Assembly: GCA_018242205.1 (NCBI GenBank)
Contig: JAFECJ010000009.1
Coordinates: 62,001 to 126,000 of the forward strand
From: Pseudomonadota bacterium
GTDB taxonomy: Bacteria > Pseudomonadota > Alphaproteobacteria > Rhizobiales > Xanthobacteraceae
DNA length: 64,000 bases
Reading direction: 5' to 3'
Positions 15,152 through 25,052 of this stretch are shown here, piece by piece. A model generated the notes under the pieces. It saw nothing but the letters and a program-made list of their open reading frames with translations, was not told where the DNA came from and made no database searches. A program made the translations under genes and the position numbers. Position 1 is the stretch's first letter, and every line of letters starts with the position of its first letter.

Positions 15152-17476
15152 ATGAATTTCATCGTTCCCGTCCGCAGCCCATCCGATCCGCGCGTCGAGG
15201 ACGACGCTTTGGTGCGCGGCGCCGGGCAGTTCGTCGACGACCCGCGCCTGCCCGGTCAGGCCGCCGGCGTGTTCGTGCGCTCGCCGCATGCCCATGCCCG
15301 CGTCGTCGCGGTGAAGGCCGATGCGGCGCTGGCGCTGAAGGGCGTCATCGCCGTGCTGACCGCGGCCGACATCAAGGCTGCCGGCATCGGCTCGATCTCG
15401 CGGCATGGCCCGCTCACCGGACGCGGCGGCGTTCCCATGATCATGCCGTTCCGCCCGGCGCTGGCCGGCGACAAGGTGATGCATGTCGGCGATCCGATAG
15501 CGCTGGTGGTGGCCGAGAGCCTGGCGCTGGCGCTCGACGCCGCCGATCTCGTCGAGGTCGACTACGAAGAGCTGACGCCGGTCGTCAGCCTCGCGCAGGC
15601 GATGAAGGCCGAGACGGTGCTGTACGATAACGCGCCCGGCAACCTCGTCGTCGACTGGGCGGGCCTGAAGGAAGACAAGGACAACGAGAAGGCGGTCGAC
15701 AATCTCATCGCCAATGCCGCGCATGTCGCCAGGGTCACGGTCACCAACCAGCGCATGGTGGTGGCGCCGATGGAGACGCGCGGCGCCACCGGCGTCTATG
15801 ACGCCAGGACCGACAGCTATACCCTGCATTCCTGCTCGCAGGGCACCGACCCGTTACGCCGCATGACCGCCTCGGTGCTCGGCGTGCCGGACGACAAGCT
15901 GCGCGTCATCACCCAGGACGTCGGCGGCGCCTTCGGCGTCAAGACCTCGGTCTATCCCGAATATATCGCCCTCCTGGTGGCGGCGAAGAAAGTCGGCCGG
16001 CCGGTGCACTGGATGGCGACGCGCTCGGAAGCCTTCGTCACCGACAATCAGGCGCGCGACGCCGTCACCCATGTCGAGCTCGCTTGCGATGCCAAGGGCA
16101 AGTTCATCGCGCTGCGCGCGCGTCATCTGTGCAACCAGGGCGCCTATATCGCCGGCGCCGGCGCGCAGATCAACACGGTGAGTTTCTGGCAATGCCTGCC
16201 GGCGATGTACGCCATCCCGAAGATGGACGTGTCGGCGGCCTGTTACTTCTCCAACACCGTGCCGATCGGCCCGTATCGCGGCGCCGGGCGCCCGGAGGCC
16301 AATTACGCGCTGGAGCGCGCGGTCGAGGAAGCGGCGCGGCTTCTCAAGATGGATCCGGCGAAGCTGCGCAAGAAGAACCTGATCCCGCCCTCGGCGATGC
16401 CGTACAGGACGCCGATCCAGACTTACGACTCCGGCGATTTCCCGGCCGTCGTCGACAAGGCGCTCAAGCTCGCCGACTACGACAATTTCGCCAAGCGCAA
16501 GCGCGAAGCCGCCAAGCGGGGCAAGCTGCGCGGCATCGGCATTTCCTGCATACTCGAACATGCCGGTTCATTGCCGACGGAGCAGGCCTCGGTCAGCTTC
16601 CCGGGCGGCGAAAAACTTGTCCTCGGCCTCAACGTGCAATCGACCGGGCAGAGCCACGCCACCGTGTTCGGTCATCTGCTGGCGGCCAAGCTCGGCATCG
16701 ATACCCGAACCATCGAACACCGGCACGGCGACACCAATCTGGGCATCGCCGGTTTTGCTTCGGTGGGTTCGCGTTCGGCGATGTGCGCCGGCACCGCGAT
16801 TCTCGTCACTGCCGACGCGATGCTGACGAAGGCGCGGAAAATAGCCGCCTCGGCGCTGGAAGCGTCGGAAGACGACATCGAATATCGCGACGGCCGCTTC
16901 GAGGTGGTCGGCACCGACCGGCGCATTTCTCTGTTCGAGACGGCCGAGCGCGCCAAGGTCATGGGCGAGAGCCTCGACGCCAAGGAGCAGGCTCACGCTC
17001 CGACCACCTATCCCAATGGTTGCCATATCGCCGAAATCGAGATCGATCCGGACACGGGGCATTTCGACATCGTCACCTATACGGCGGTCGACGACAGCGG
17101 CAATCCGCTCGACCGCATCGTCGCTTCGGGCCAGGTGCAGGGCGCGATCGCGCAAGGCCTCGGCCAGGCGCTGGTCGAAAACGCCGTCTATGACGAAGAC
17201 AGCGGCCAGCTCGTATCCGGCTCCTTCATGGATTACGGTATGCCGCGCGCGCACGACATGCCGATTGAATTGCGCGAAGACATGCATGTCGTGCCGGCGA
17301 CGACCAATCCGCTCGGCGTCAAGGGCGTCGGCGAATCCGGCACCACGGCGGCGATCGCCGCGGTGATGAACGCGCTTTCCAACGCGATCCCGAACGGCGC
17401 GGCGGATCACATGGACATGCCGGCGACGCCGGCCAAGGTGTGGGCCGCGTGTCAGCTGGGTTTGGCGAAACAATAG
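15152..17476 (+). CDS. Stand-alone molybdenum hydroxylase large subunit (CoxL/XdhB-type)
   Basis: A 774-residue Mo-cofactor subunit of the xanthine oxidase family. Landmarks are VRGAGQFVDD at the N-terminus, the Mo-pterin segment GGAFGVKTS near residue 260, PYRGAGRPEANY at 374-385, and the catalytic glutamate E728 in KGVGESGT. The PYRGAGR loop corresponds to the AYRGAGR type, not to the AYxCSFR signature of genuine CO dehydrogenase, so CO is an unlikely substrate. The usual FAD and 2Fe-2S subunits are not adjacent: the flanking genes are a divergent dehydrogenase and a convergent aldehyde dehydrogenase. It must borrow partners encoded elsewhere or use another electron acceptor. Confidence 0.88.
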   Translation: MNFIVPVRSPSDPRVEDDALVRGAGQFVDDPRLPGQAAGVFVRSPHAHARVVAVKADAALALKGVIAVLTAADIKAAGIGSISRHGPLTGRGGVPMIMPFRPALAGDKVMHVGDPIALVVAESLALALDAADLVEVDYEELTPVVSLAQAMKAETVLYDNAPGNLVVDWAGLKEDKDNEKAVDNLIANAAHVARVTVTNQRMVVAPMETRGATGVYDARTDSYTLHSCSQGTDPLRRMTASVLGVPDDKLRVITQDVGGAFGVKTSVYPEYIALLVAAKKVGRPVHWMATRSEAFVTDNQARDAVTHVELACDAKGKFIALRARHLCNQGAYIAGAGAQINTVSFWQCLPAMYAIPKMDVSAACYFSNTVPIGPYRGAGRPEANYALERAVEEAARLLKMDPAKLRKKNLIPPSAMPYRTPIQTYDSGDFPAVVDKALKLADYDNFAKRKREAAKRGKLRGIGISCILEHAGSLPTEQASVSFPGGEKLVLGLNVQSTGQSHATVFGHLLAAKLGIDTRTIEHRHGDTNLGIAGFASVGSRSAMCAGTAILVTADAMLTKARKIAASALEASEDDIEYRDGRFEVVGTDRRISLFETAERAKVMGESLDAKEQAHAPTTYPNGCHIAEIEIDPDTGHFDIVTYTAVDDSGNPLDRIVASGQVQGAIAQGLGQALVENAVYDEDSGQLVSGSFMDYGMPRAHDMPIELREDMHVVPATTNPLGVKGVGESGTTAAIAAVMNALSNAIPNGAADHMDMPATPAKVWAACQLGLAKQ

Positions 17477-17521
17477 ATGCCAGTTACGGCCGGGCCTGAC
17501 ACGGTGATGACAAAATAAGAA

Positions 17522-17549
17522 CGGCCGGGCATCACGCCCGGCCGTTTGT
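17522..17549. terminator. Bidirectional terminator between convergent genes
   Basis: CGGCCGGGC (17522-17530) pairs perfectly with GCCCGGCCG (17536-17544) around a 5-nt loop. A T-rich tail follows on the plus strand and TTCTTATTTT follows the stem on the minus strand. Confidence 0.8.
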
Positions 17550-17567
17550 TGTTCAAACCGTTCGCGC

Positions 17568-18995
17568 TTACGCCTGCGAGATGAACTTGGTGTTGAGGTA
17601 AGCCTGCAGGCCCTCGATGCCGCCTTCCGAGCCGTAGCCGGAATCCTTGACGCCGCCGAACGGCGTTTCCGGCGTCGACACCATCACCGAGTTGATGCCG
17701 ACCATGCCGGCCTGGATGGCGTCGCCCACTGCATTGGCGGTCGCCGACGAGGTGGTGAAGGCATAGGAGGCAAGACCGAACGGCAGCGAATTGGCGCGCT
17801 CGACGACCTCGTCGAACGTCTTGAACGGCACGATCGGCGCCAGCGGCCCGAACGGCTCCTCGGTCATGATCTTGGAGTCGTCCGGAATGTCGGTGATCAC
17901 GGTCGGCTCGAAGAAGAACCCCTGATTGCCGACGCGATTGCCGCCGGTCGCAATCTTGCCGCCGCGCGTCTTGGCGTCGTTGACGAAGGATTCCATGGCG
18001 TCGAGCCGGCGCGGATTGGCGAGCGGACCCATCTTGGTGTCCTTGTCGAGACCGTCACCGAGTGTCAGGCCTTTGGCGTATTCGACGAAACGTTCGACGA
18101 ACTTCGAGTAGTTCTTTTCCTGCACGTAGAAGCGCGTCGGCGAAATGCAGACCTGGCCGGCGTTGCGATACTTGAAGGCGGCGATGGTGTCGGCGGCCTT
18201 GATCGGATCGGCATCGTCGAACACCAGCACCGGCGAGTGACCGCCGAGCTCCATGGTCGAACGCTTCATGCCGCGCGCGGCGAGCGCGGCGAGATGCTTG
18301 CCGACCGGCACGGAACCGGTGAACGATACCTTCTTGACGATGTCGGACGGAATGATGTGCTCGGACACTTCGGCCGGCACGCCGAACACGAGGTTGAGCA
18401 CGCCCGCCGGAACCCCGGCATCGGCGAAGCACTTGACCAGCTCGACGCAGCCGCCGGGCACTTCTTCGGAAGCCTTGATGATGAGCGTGCAGCCGGCGGC
18501 CAGCGCGCCGGCGATCTTGCGCACCGGGGTCAACGTCGGGAAATTCCACGGCGTGAAAGCGGCGGCGACGCCGACCGGCTCCTGGGTGACGATCTGGCGG
18601 ATGCCCTTCATGCGGCCTGGCACGATGCGGCCATAGGCGCGGCGGCCTTCCTCGGCGTACCAGTCGATGATGTCGGCCGAGGTCATTACCTCGATGCGCG
18701 ATTCCGGGAAGGGCTTGCCTTGCTCCTGGGTCTGCACCCGGGCAACGTGATCGGCGCGCTCGCGCAGCAGGTTGGCGGCCTTGCGCATCATCGTCGAGCG
18801 ATCATAGGCCGAGGTCTTGCTCCAGGTCTTGAACGCTTTGTCGGCGGCGGCGAGCGCGTGATCGAGATCGGCCTTGGAAGCGTGCGGCAATTTGGCCAGC
18901 ACCTTGCCGGTCGCCGGATTGATGACGTCTTCGCTCTTGCGGTTGTCGGCGCCGAGCCACTGACCATCGATGTAAAGTTTGAGATCGGTATACAT
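17568..18995 (-). CDS. NAD(P)-dependent aldehyde dehydrogenase, succinate-semialdehyde dehydrogenase-like
   Basis: A 475-residue ALDH-superfamily enzyme. The cofactor segment is FTPWNFPTLTPVRKIAGAL, the general base E249 lies in MELGGHSP and the nucleophile C283 in GQVCISPTRF; EEPFGP and the C-terminal TPFGGVKDSGYGSEGG are those of the GabD-like group. It would oxidise a small semialdehyde to the acid. It is the first of two such enzymes in the window; the other is cut by the right edge (62707-64000). It is followed upstream by a crotonase-fold protein and a CoA-transferase on the same strand, suggesting a short acyl-CoA pathway, although a 164-bp gap leaves room for a separate promoter. Confidence 0.88.
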   Translation of the reverse strand: MYTDLKLYIDGQWLGADNRKSEDVINPATGKVLAKLPHASKADLDHALAAADKAFKTWSKTSAYDRSTMMRKAANLLRERADHVARVQTQEQGKPFPESRIEVMTSADIIDWYAEEGRRAYGRIVPGRMKGIRQIVTQEPVGVAAAFTPWNFPTLTPVRKIAGALAAGCTLIIKASEEVPGGCVELVKCFADAGVPAGVLNLVFGVPAEVSEHIIPSDIVKKVSFTGSVPVGKHLAALAARGMKRSTMELGGHSPVLVFDDADPIKAADTIAAFKYRNAGQVCISPTRFYVQEKNYSKFVERFVEYAKGLTLGDGLDKDTKMGPLANPRRLDAMESFVNDAKTRGGKIATGGNRVGNQGFFFEPTVITDIPDDSKIMTEEPFGPLAPIVPFKTFDEVVERANSLPFGLASYAFTTSSATANAVGDAIQAGMVGINSVMVSTPETPFGGVKDSGYGSEGGIEGLQAYLNTKFISQA

Positions 18996-19159
18996 GCGAA
19001 CCTCGTCGTTTCCCGGGGACCGAAAAGAAATCTCGAGGCGTGCCTTAGCACTTTCAACCCCGACCGGCCACAGCGCCGGTCCGCCTCAACCTGCGTTGAT
19101 GCAACGCAGCAATGAAGCCGCGAAGGATAATTCCGGCGCCGTGCAGGCGTCGATGAACT

Positions 19160-19960
19160 TCAGGAGCCGGTGAATTTAGGCTTGCGCTTTTCCATGAAGG
19201 CCTGACGACCCTCGATGTAGTCCTTGGAGGCAAAGCAGGCCTGCACCATGGCCTCGGCCTTTGCCATGTCGCGGTCGGCGGCGTCCTTGAGAACTTCGCC
19301 GACGATGAACTTGATCGAATCCACGGTCAGCGGCGCGTTGCCGGCGATCGTATCGGCGTAATCCTTGACGAAGGTTTCGAGCTCGCCGTCGGGCAGCACG
19401 CGGTTGACGAGGCCCATGTCCTTGGCCTCCTGCGCGGTGAACTGCCGCGCGGTATAGAAGATCTCCTTGGCGAAAGACGGGCCGACGACGTCGACGAGTT
19501 TCTTTACGCCGGCATAGCGATAGCCGAGCGACAGCTTGGCGGCCGGCACCGCGAACTTCGAGCCCTCGGTGCAGATGCGCATGTCGCAGGCCAGCGCCAG
19601 ACCGACGCCACCGCCGATGCAGTAGCCGCGGATCATGGCGATGGTCGGCTTCGGGAAATTGTAGAAGGCGCCGTAAGCGCGATCGACCGCTTCGTTGTAA
19701 CGGTCGGATGCCGCCTTGCTGGCGCGTTCGTCGGCGAATTTGGAAATGTCGGCGCCCGACACGAAAGCCTTGCCGCCGGCGCCGGTGACGACGACGACGC
19801 GAATGTTGTTGTCGTTCTTGAATTCGTCGAGGTAGCCCTCGGCCGCTTCCCACATGTCAAGCGACACGGCGTTGTGACGCTCGGGATTATTGAAGGTGAG
19901 ATAGCCGACCTGGCCTTCCTTGCGAGACAGCATCTTGTCGGTTTTGACGGGCGCGTTCAT
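19160..19960 (-). CDS. Crotonase-superfamily protein lacking both hydratase glutamates
   Basis: A 266-residue crotonase-fold protein. The oxyanion-hole segments GGKAFVSGADISKF (near 62-75) and IGGGVGLALACDMRI (115-129) are clear. The two acid-base glutamates of enoyl-CoA hydratase (rat E144 and E164) are replaced by G120 in GGGVG and A140 in VPAAKL. Hydration of enoyl-CoA is therefore unlikely, and an isomerase, hydrolase, decarboxylase or ring-modifying activity on an acyl-CoA is more plausible. The gene lies 27 bp after the CaiB-type transferase on the same strand, so the two are probably co-transcribed. Confidence 0.87.
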   Translation of the reverse strand: MNAPVKTDKMLSRKEGQVGYLTFNNPERHNAVSLDMWEAAEGYLDEFKNDNNIRVVVVTGAGGKAFVSGADISKFADERASKAASDRYNEAVDRAYGAFYNFPKPTIAMIRGYCIGGGVGLALACDMRICTEGSKFAVPAAKLSLGYRYAGVKKLVDVVGPSFAKEIFYTARQFTAQEAKDMGLVNRVLPDGELETFVKDYADTIAGNAPLTVDSIKFIVGEVLKDAADRDMAKAEAMVQACFASKDYIEGRQAFMEKRKPKFTGS

Positions 19961-19987
19961 TGCAATGGTCCTTTAGGCGATAGCGCT

Positions 19988-21181
19988 TTAGACAGCCTTG
20001 GCTTCATGCAAGGCGGCGATTTCACTATCGGCGAAGCCGAATTCCTTAAGTACTTCGTCGGTGTGCTCGCCCTGCTTCGGCGGCGTCACCGCCACCTTGC
20101 TCGGGGTGCGCGACAGCGCGACGGGCTGACCGACGAAGGTCTGCGTCTCGCCATTCGGCTTCTTGCCATCCCACGCCATCTTCAGATGCTTGACCTGTTC
20201 GTCGGCGAAAACCTGGTCGATCGAGTAGATCGGGCCCGACGGCACGCCGGCCTTCTCGAACAGCGCGATCCACTCGCCGCTGGTCTTGTGCACTGTCTTC
20301 TCGGCGATCGCGGCATTGCACGCCGCGCGGTTCTTCGAGCGCAAGCTGTTGGTCTTGAAATCCGGGTTGGCGATCATCTCCGGCGCGCCGATGGCGTTGC
20401 AAAGCCGTTCCCAGATTACCTGCCCGGCAGCGGCGATGTTGATATAGCCGTCGGCGGTCTTGAACACGCCGGTCGGGATCGTGGTCGGATGGTCGTTGCC
20501 GGCCTGGCCGGCGACCTCGTGCTGCTGCAGCCAGCGCGCCGCCTGGAAGTCGAGCATGAAAATTTGCGCCTGTAGCAGCGAAGTGTTGACCCACTGGCCC
20601 TCGCCCGACACTTCGCGCTCGAGCAGCGCCGTCTGGATGCCGAGCGCGCAGAACAGCCCGGCGCACAAATCGGCGACCGGGATGCCGACGCGCATCGGGC
20701 CGCGGCCCGGTTCGCCGGTGATCGACATCAAGCCGCCCATGCCCTGCGCGATCTGATCGAAGCCGGGACGGTCGCGGTACGGGCCGTCCTGGCCGAAGCC
20801 GGAGATGCTGGCGAGGATGATGCGCTTGTTCACTTGTCTCAGCGACTCGTAATCGATGCCGAGGCGGTCCTTGACGTCGGGGCGGAAATTCTCGACCACG
20901 ACGTCGGCCTTCTCGACCAGACGCTTGAAGGCCGCGAGGCCCTGCGGCGATTTGAGGTCGAGGGTCATCGAGCGCTTGTTGCGATGCAGGTTCTGGAAAT
21001 CGGCGTGATCGCGCGGCCCGCCCGGGCCCTCGCCCTTCTCCAGATGCGGCGGCGTCTCGATCTTGATGACGTTTGCGCCCCAGTCGGCGAGCTGGCGGAC
21101 GCAGGTCGGGCCCGACCGGACCCGGGTCAGATCGAGGACGGTGAAGCGGGACAGGGCGGTGGAAGCCCGGGAAAACGGCAT
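19988..21181 (-). CDS. CaiB/BaiF (class III) CoA-transferase
   Basis: A 397-residue family III CoA-transferase. The N-terminus VLDLTRVRSGPTCVRQLADWGANVIKIE is typical, followed by KRSMTLDLKSPQG and VVVENFRPDV. The catalytic aspartate is D171 in GIPVADLCAG, at the position equivalent to D169 of formyl-CoA transferase. These enzymes move CoA between a thioester and a free acid through an aspartyl-CoA anhydride. Pairing with a crotonase-fold enzyme and an aldehyde dehydrogenase suggests activation and degradation of a small carboxylic acid; the substrate is unknown. It heads a three-gene minus-strand cluster. Confidence 0.9.
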   Translation of the reverse strand: MPFSRASTALSRFTVLDLTRVRSGPTCVRQLADWGANVIKIETPPHLEKGEGPGGPRDHADFQNLHRNKRSMTLDLKSPQGLAAFKRLVEKADVVVENFRPDVKDRLGIDYESLRQVNKRIILASISGFGQDGPYRDRPGFDQIAQGMGGLMSITGEPGRGPMRVGIPVADLCAGLFCALGIQTALLEREVSGEGQWVNTSLLQAQIFMLDFQAARWLQQHEVAGQAGNDHPTTIPTGVFKTADGYINIAAAGQVIWERLCNAIGAPEMIANPDFKTNSLRSKNRAACNAAIAEKTVHKTSGEWIALFEKAGVPSGPIYSIDQVFADEQVKHLKMAWDGKKPNGETQTFVGQPVALSRTPSKVAVTPPKQGEHTDEVLKEFGFADSEIAALHEAKAV

Positions 21182-21553
21182 ACTTCAAGCTCCAGCGGTC
21201 GGAAAACGTCAGAAACCACGGCTTAGGACCATCCCCGATCCAGGCCGGGATGTCTATTCGCACGGAAAATGCCGGGGAGCGGCAGGGTTCCGTTCACGAT
21301 ATGGACGATATGACCGAAACCCGCCTTGAAATGAACACGCTGCGCTGTCATATCAGCCTTGCGGATGAAGGCTCGATTCGAGCTTACTCGCGGGCTGCGT
21401 GCACGAATTTCATTCAAACCGATATTCGCCCCGCCTCTTCCGCCTCACCTGAACCGACACGACAACCCTGGCAACGCGGGATGTCTTGAAACCCCGATCC
21501 GCCGTGCGCGCGACGCGCGCCCGGTCGTGTCGTCGTATTAGAAAAGAGACGTT
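21182..21553. other. Intergenic leader between divergent CoA-transferase and RNA helicase
   Basis: A 372-bp gap expected to hold both promoters and a long 5' leader for the helicase, as is common for cold-induced helicases. I see a GCGCGCGACGCGCGC hairpin near 21506-21522 and an AT-richer tract around 21405-21425, but no clear known motif and no credible gene. Confidence 0.35.
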
Positions 21554-23020
<1,467 letters not shown>

Positions 23021-23045
23021 GCAGGACCTGATGAAATTCCCCGTC

Positions 23046-23083
23046 CCGAGGCCAAATTCGGCCTTGGGGCGGGCTCGCTTTTT
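23046..23083 (+). terminator. Intrinsic terminator or attenuator between helicase and IF-1
   Basis: CCGAGGCC (23046-23053) pairs with GGCCTTGG (23060-23067) with one G-T pair; flanking CCCGTC/GGGCGGG can extend the stem. Five T residues follow at 23079-23083. It ends 49 bp before the IF-1 start and could be partly read through. Confidence 0.7.
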
Positions 23084-23132
23084 CGGATAAAGGTAGCGCG
23101 CGCCAGGCGCGGCTGACCGGGAGAGGATTTGG

Positions 23133-23405
23133 ATGCCGAAGGAAGAAATGCTGGAATTCGACGGGACGGTGACCGAAGTGTTGCCGGACGGCAATTTCCG
23201 GGTGAAGCTTGATAACGACCACGAAGTGCTGGCCTATACCGCCGGCAAGATGCGCAAATTCCGCATTCGCACCGGCGTCGGCGACCGCGTCATCGTGGAA
23301 ATGTCGCCTTACGATCTGCAGCGCGGCCGCATCAGTTTCCGCCACAAAGGCGACGCTCCGACATCGGCGCCGGCGCAGCGCCGGCCGAACTTCCGCCGCC
23401 GTTAG
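23133..23405 (+). CDS. infA: Translation initiation factor IF-1 (extended paralogue)
   Basis: A 90-residue OB-fold protein against the usual 72. The core [39 protein letters not shown] and [19 protein letters not shown] is diagnostic of IF-1, which binds the ribosomal A site during initiation. The C-terminus has an extra 18-residue tail rich in proline, alanine and arginine, ending in NFRRR. Alphaproteobacteria often carry a second IF-1 next to a cold-shock helicase, as here. The ATG is preceded by GGGAGAGG. A GTCCCGGC/GCCGGGAC hairpin (23416-23440) lies just after the stop. Confidence 0.93.
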   Translation: MPKEEMLEFDGTVTEVLPDGNFRVKLDNDHEVLAYTAGKMRKFRIRTGVGDRVIVEMSPYDLQRGRISFRHKGDAPTSAPAQRRPNFRRR

Positions 23406-23501
23406 CTTCTCCAATGTCCCGGCCCTGAAAAAGCCGGGACTTGTCGTTTCCGGGGGACCCTTCGCGCCGAACGGGCGCACCATTGGAGCACCGGACGCGG
23501 A

Positions 23502-25010
23502 ATGAGAAAAACGTCCCCCTTCGCCGTTCTGTTCGCGATCCTTCTCGCCGCCACTACGGCGCTGGCGCAGAGCCCGGATCCGTCCGGCCGGCCGCAGAGC
23601 CAGCGGCGCGACAATGGCGCGGCCAGCGGCCCCGGCCTGCTCAAACTGCTGCCGGCCGACGCCGTCACCCAGCATTCGATCGATACGCCGCAAGGCCGCA
23701 TCGACTACACCGCGACCGCCGGCACGCTCGCCTTCTACGACCAGTCCGGCAGCCAGAGCGCGTCGGTGTTCTACACCGCCTATGTCGCCAAGAACCGCGG
23801 CGCCAACCGGCCGCTGACTTTTGCCTTCAATGGCGGCCCGGGCGCCGCCTCGGCCTTCCTGCATCTCGGGGTCGTCGGCCCACGCATTCTCGAACTCGGG
23901 CCTAACGGCCACGATGCCGCGCGCGCGACGATGCGCGACAACCCGCAAACCTGGCTCGCCTTTACCGATCTCGTGCTCATCGATCCGATCGGCACTGGCT
24001 GGAGCCGGGCCGCCAAGAGCGACGAGGCCAAGAACTTCTGGGGCGTGCGCAGCGACGCCGACGCCATGGCGAAGGCCATCGCGCTCTATGTCGCGCATGC
24101 CAACCGCGCCTCCTCGCCGAAATATCTGCTCGGCGAAAGCTACGGCGGCTTGCGCGCGGTGAAGACCGCCCGCGCCCTGCTGCGCGATCAGGGCCTCGCC
24201 GTGAGCGGCATCGTCATGCTGTCACCGCTGCTCGAAGGCTGGCTGACCTTCGGTGACGACACTTCGGCGCTGCGCGCGGCGCTGCAATTCCCATCGCTCG
24301 CCGCCGCCGAACTCGAACGCAAGCACGCCTTCAGCCTCGAGGCGCAGGTGGCGGCGGAAAACTTCGCCATGACCGATTATCTCACCACGCTGGCCGGCCG
24401 GCCGCCGCAGGGCGAGGCGGCCCAGAAGTTCTATGACCGCGTCGCGACGATGACCGGCGTGCCGCAGGCGACCATCGCCAGCGCGCACGGCTTCATCAAC
24501 GACTTCGTCAAGACCGTACGGGCCGGCAAGATCGTCAGCCGTTATGACGCCGATTACGCGGTCGACGATCCCAATCCGGAACGCATGTCCGCGCGCGGGC
24601 CCGATCCGATCCTCGACGGCGTCGCGCGCGCCTATGGCGGCGCCTTCGCCGACTACGCGCGCAACGAACTCGGCTTCAAGACCGAGATGACCTATACGCT
24701 GCTCGCGGGCGACATCAGCGGCAAATGGGACTGGGGCCATGGCGGCCGCTTCGCCGTCAGCAGCGAGGAGGACATTCGGACGCTGCTCGCCTTCTCACCG
24801 TCGTTCCGCATTCTCGTCGCGCATGGCTTCGCCGATATGGTGACACCCTACGGCATGACGCGTTACGTGCTCGACCATCTGCCGCCGATCGGCGCGGCCG
24901 GCCGGGTTCAGCTCAAGCTCTATCGCGGCGGCCACATGTTCTATATCGCCCAGGAGTCACGCAAAGCCTTCAGCGCCGACGCCGCTGCGTTTTATCGCGC
25001 GGCGGAATAG
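23502..25010 (+). CDS. Secreted S10-family serine carboxypeptidase-like protein
   Basis: A 502-residue protein with a signal peptide (about residues 1-22, hydrophobic core LFAILLAATTALA, cleavage near ALA-QS). The family segment FNGGPGAASAFLHLG is present, with nucleophile S213 in LGESYGGLRA, D445 in GFADMVTP and H478 in GGHMFYI, the Ser-Asp-His order of S10 peptidases. It is expected in the periplasm and would remove C-terminal residues or act as an acyltransferase. It lies 42 bp upstream of the urate oxidase gene on the same strand, but a link to purine breakdown is not evident. Confidence 0.87.
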   Translation: MRKTSPFAVLFAILLAATTALAQSPDPSGRPQSQRRDNGAASGPGLLKLLPADAVTQHSIDTPQGRIDYTATAGTLAFYDQSGSQSASVFYTAYVAKNRGANRPLTFAFNGGPGAASAFLHLGVVGPRILELGPNGHDAARATMRDNPQTWLAFTDLVLIDPIGTGWSRAAKSDEAKNFWGVRSDADAMAKAIALYVAHANRASSPKYLLGESYGGLRAVKTARALLRDQGLAVSGIVMLSPLLEGWLTFGDDTSALRAALQFPSLAAAELERKHAFSLEAQVAAENFAMTDYLTTLAGRPPQGEAAQKFYDRVATMTGVPQATIASAHGFINDFVKTVRAGKIVSRYDADYAVDDPNPERMSARGPDPILDGVARAYGGAFADYARNELGFKTEMTYTLLAGDISGKWDWGHGGRFAVSSEEDIRTLLAFSPSFRILVAHGFADMVTPYGMTRYVLDHLPPIGAAGRVQLKLYRGGHMFYIAQESRKAFSADAAAFYRAAE

Positions 25011-25052
25011 GACCGGCGCCCGCTCCCTTGAACTACCGCCGCGCCATCTGTC

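Noticed and set aside
15152..17476. Aerobic CO dehydrogenase large subunit
   Set aside because: The active-site loop is PYRGAGR, not the AYxCSFR loop of genuine CO dehydrogenase, and CoxS/CoxM are not adjacent.
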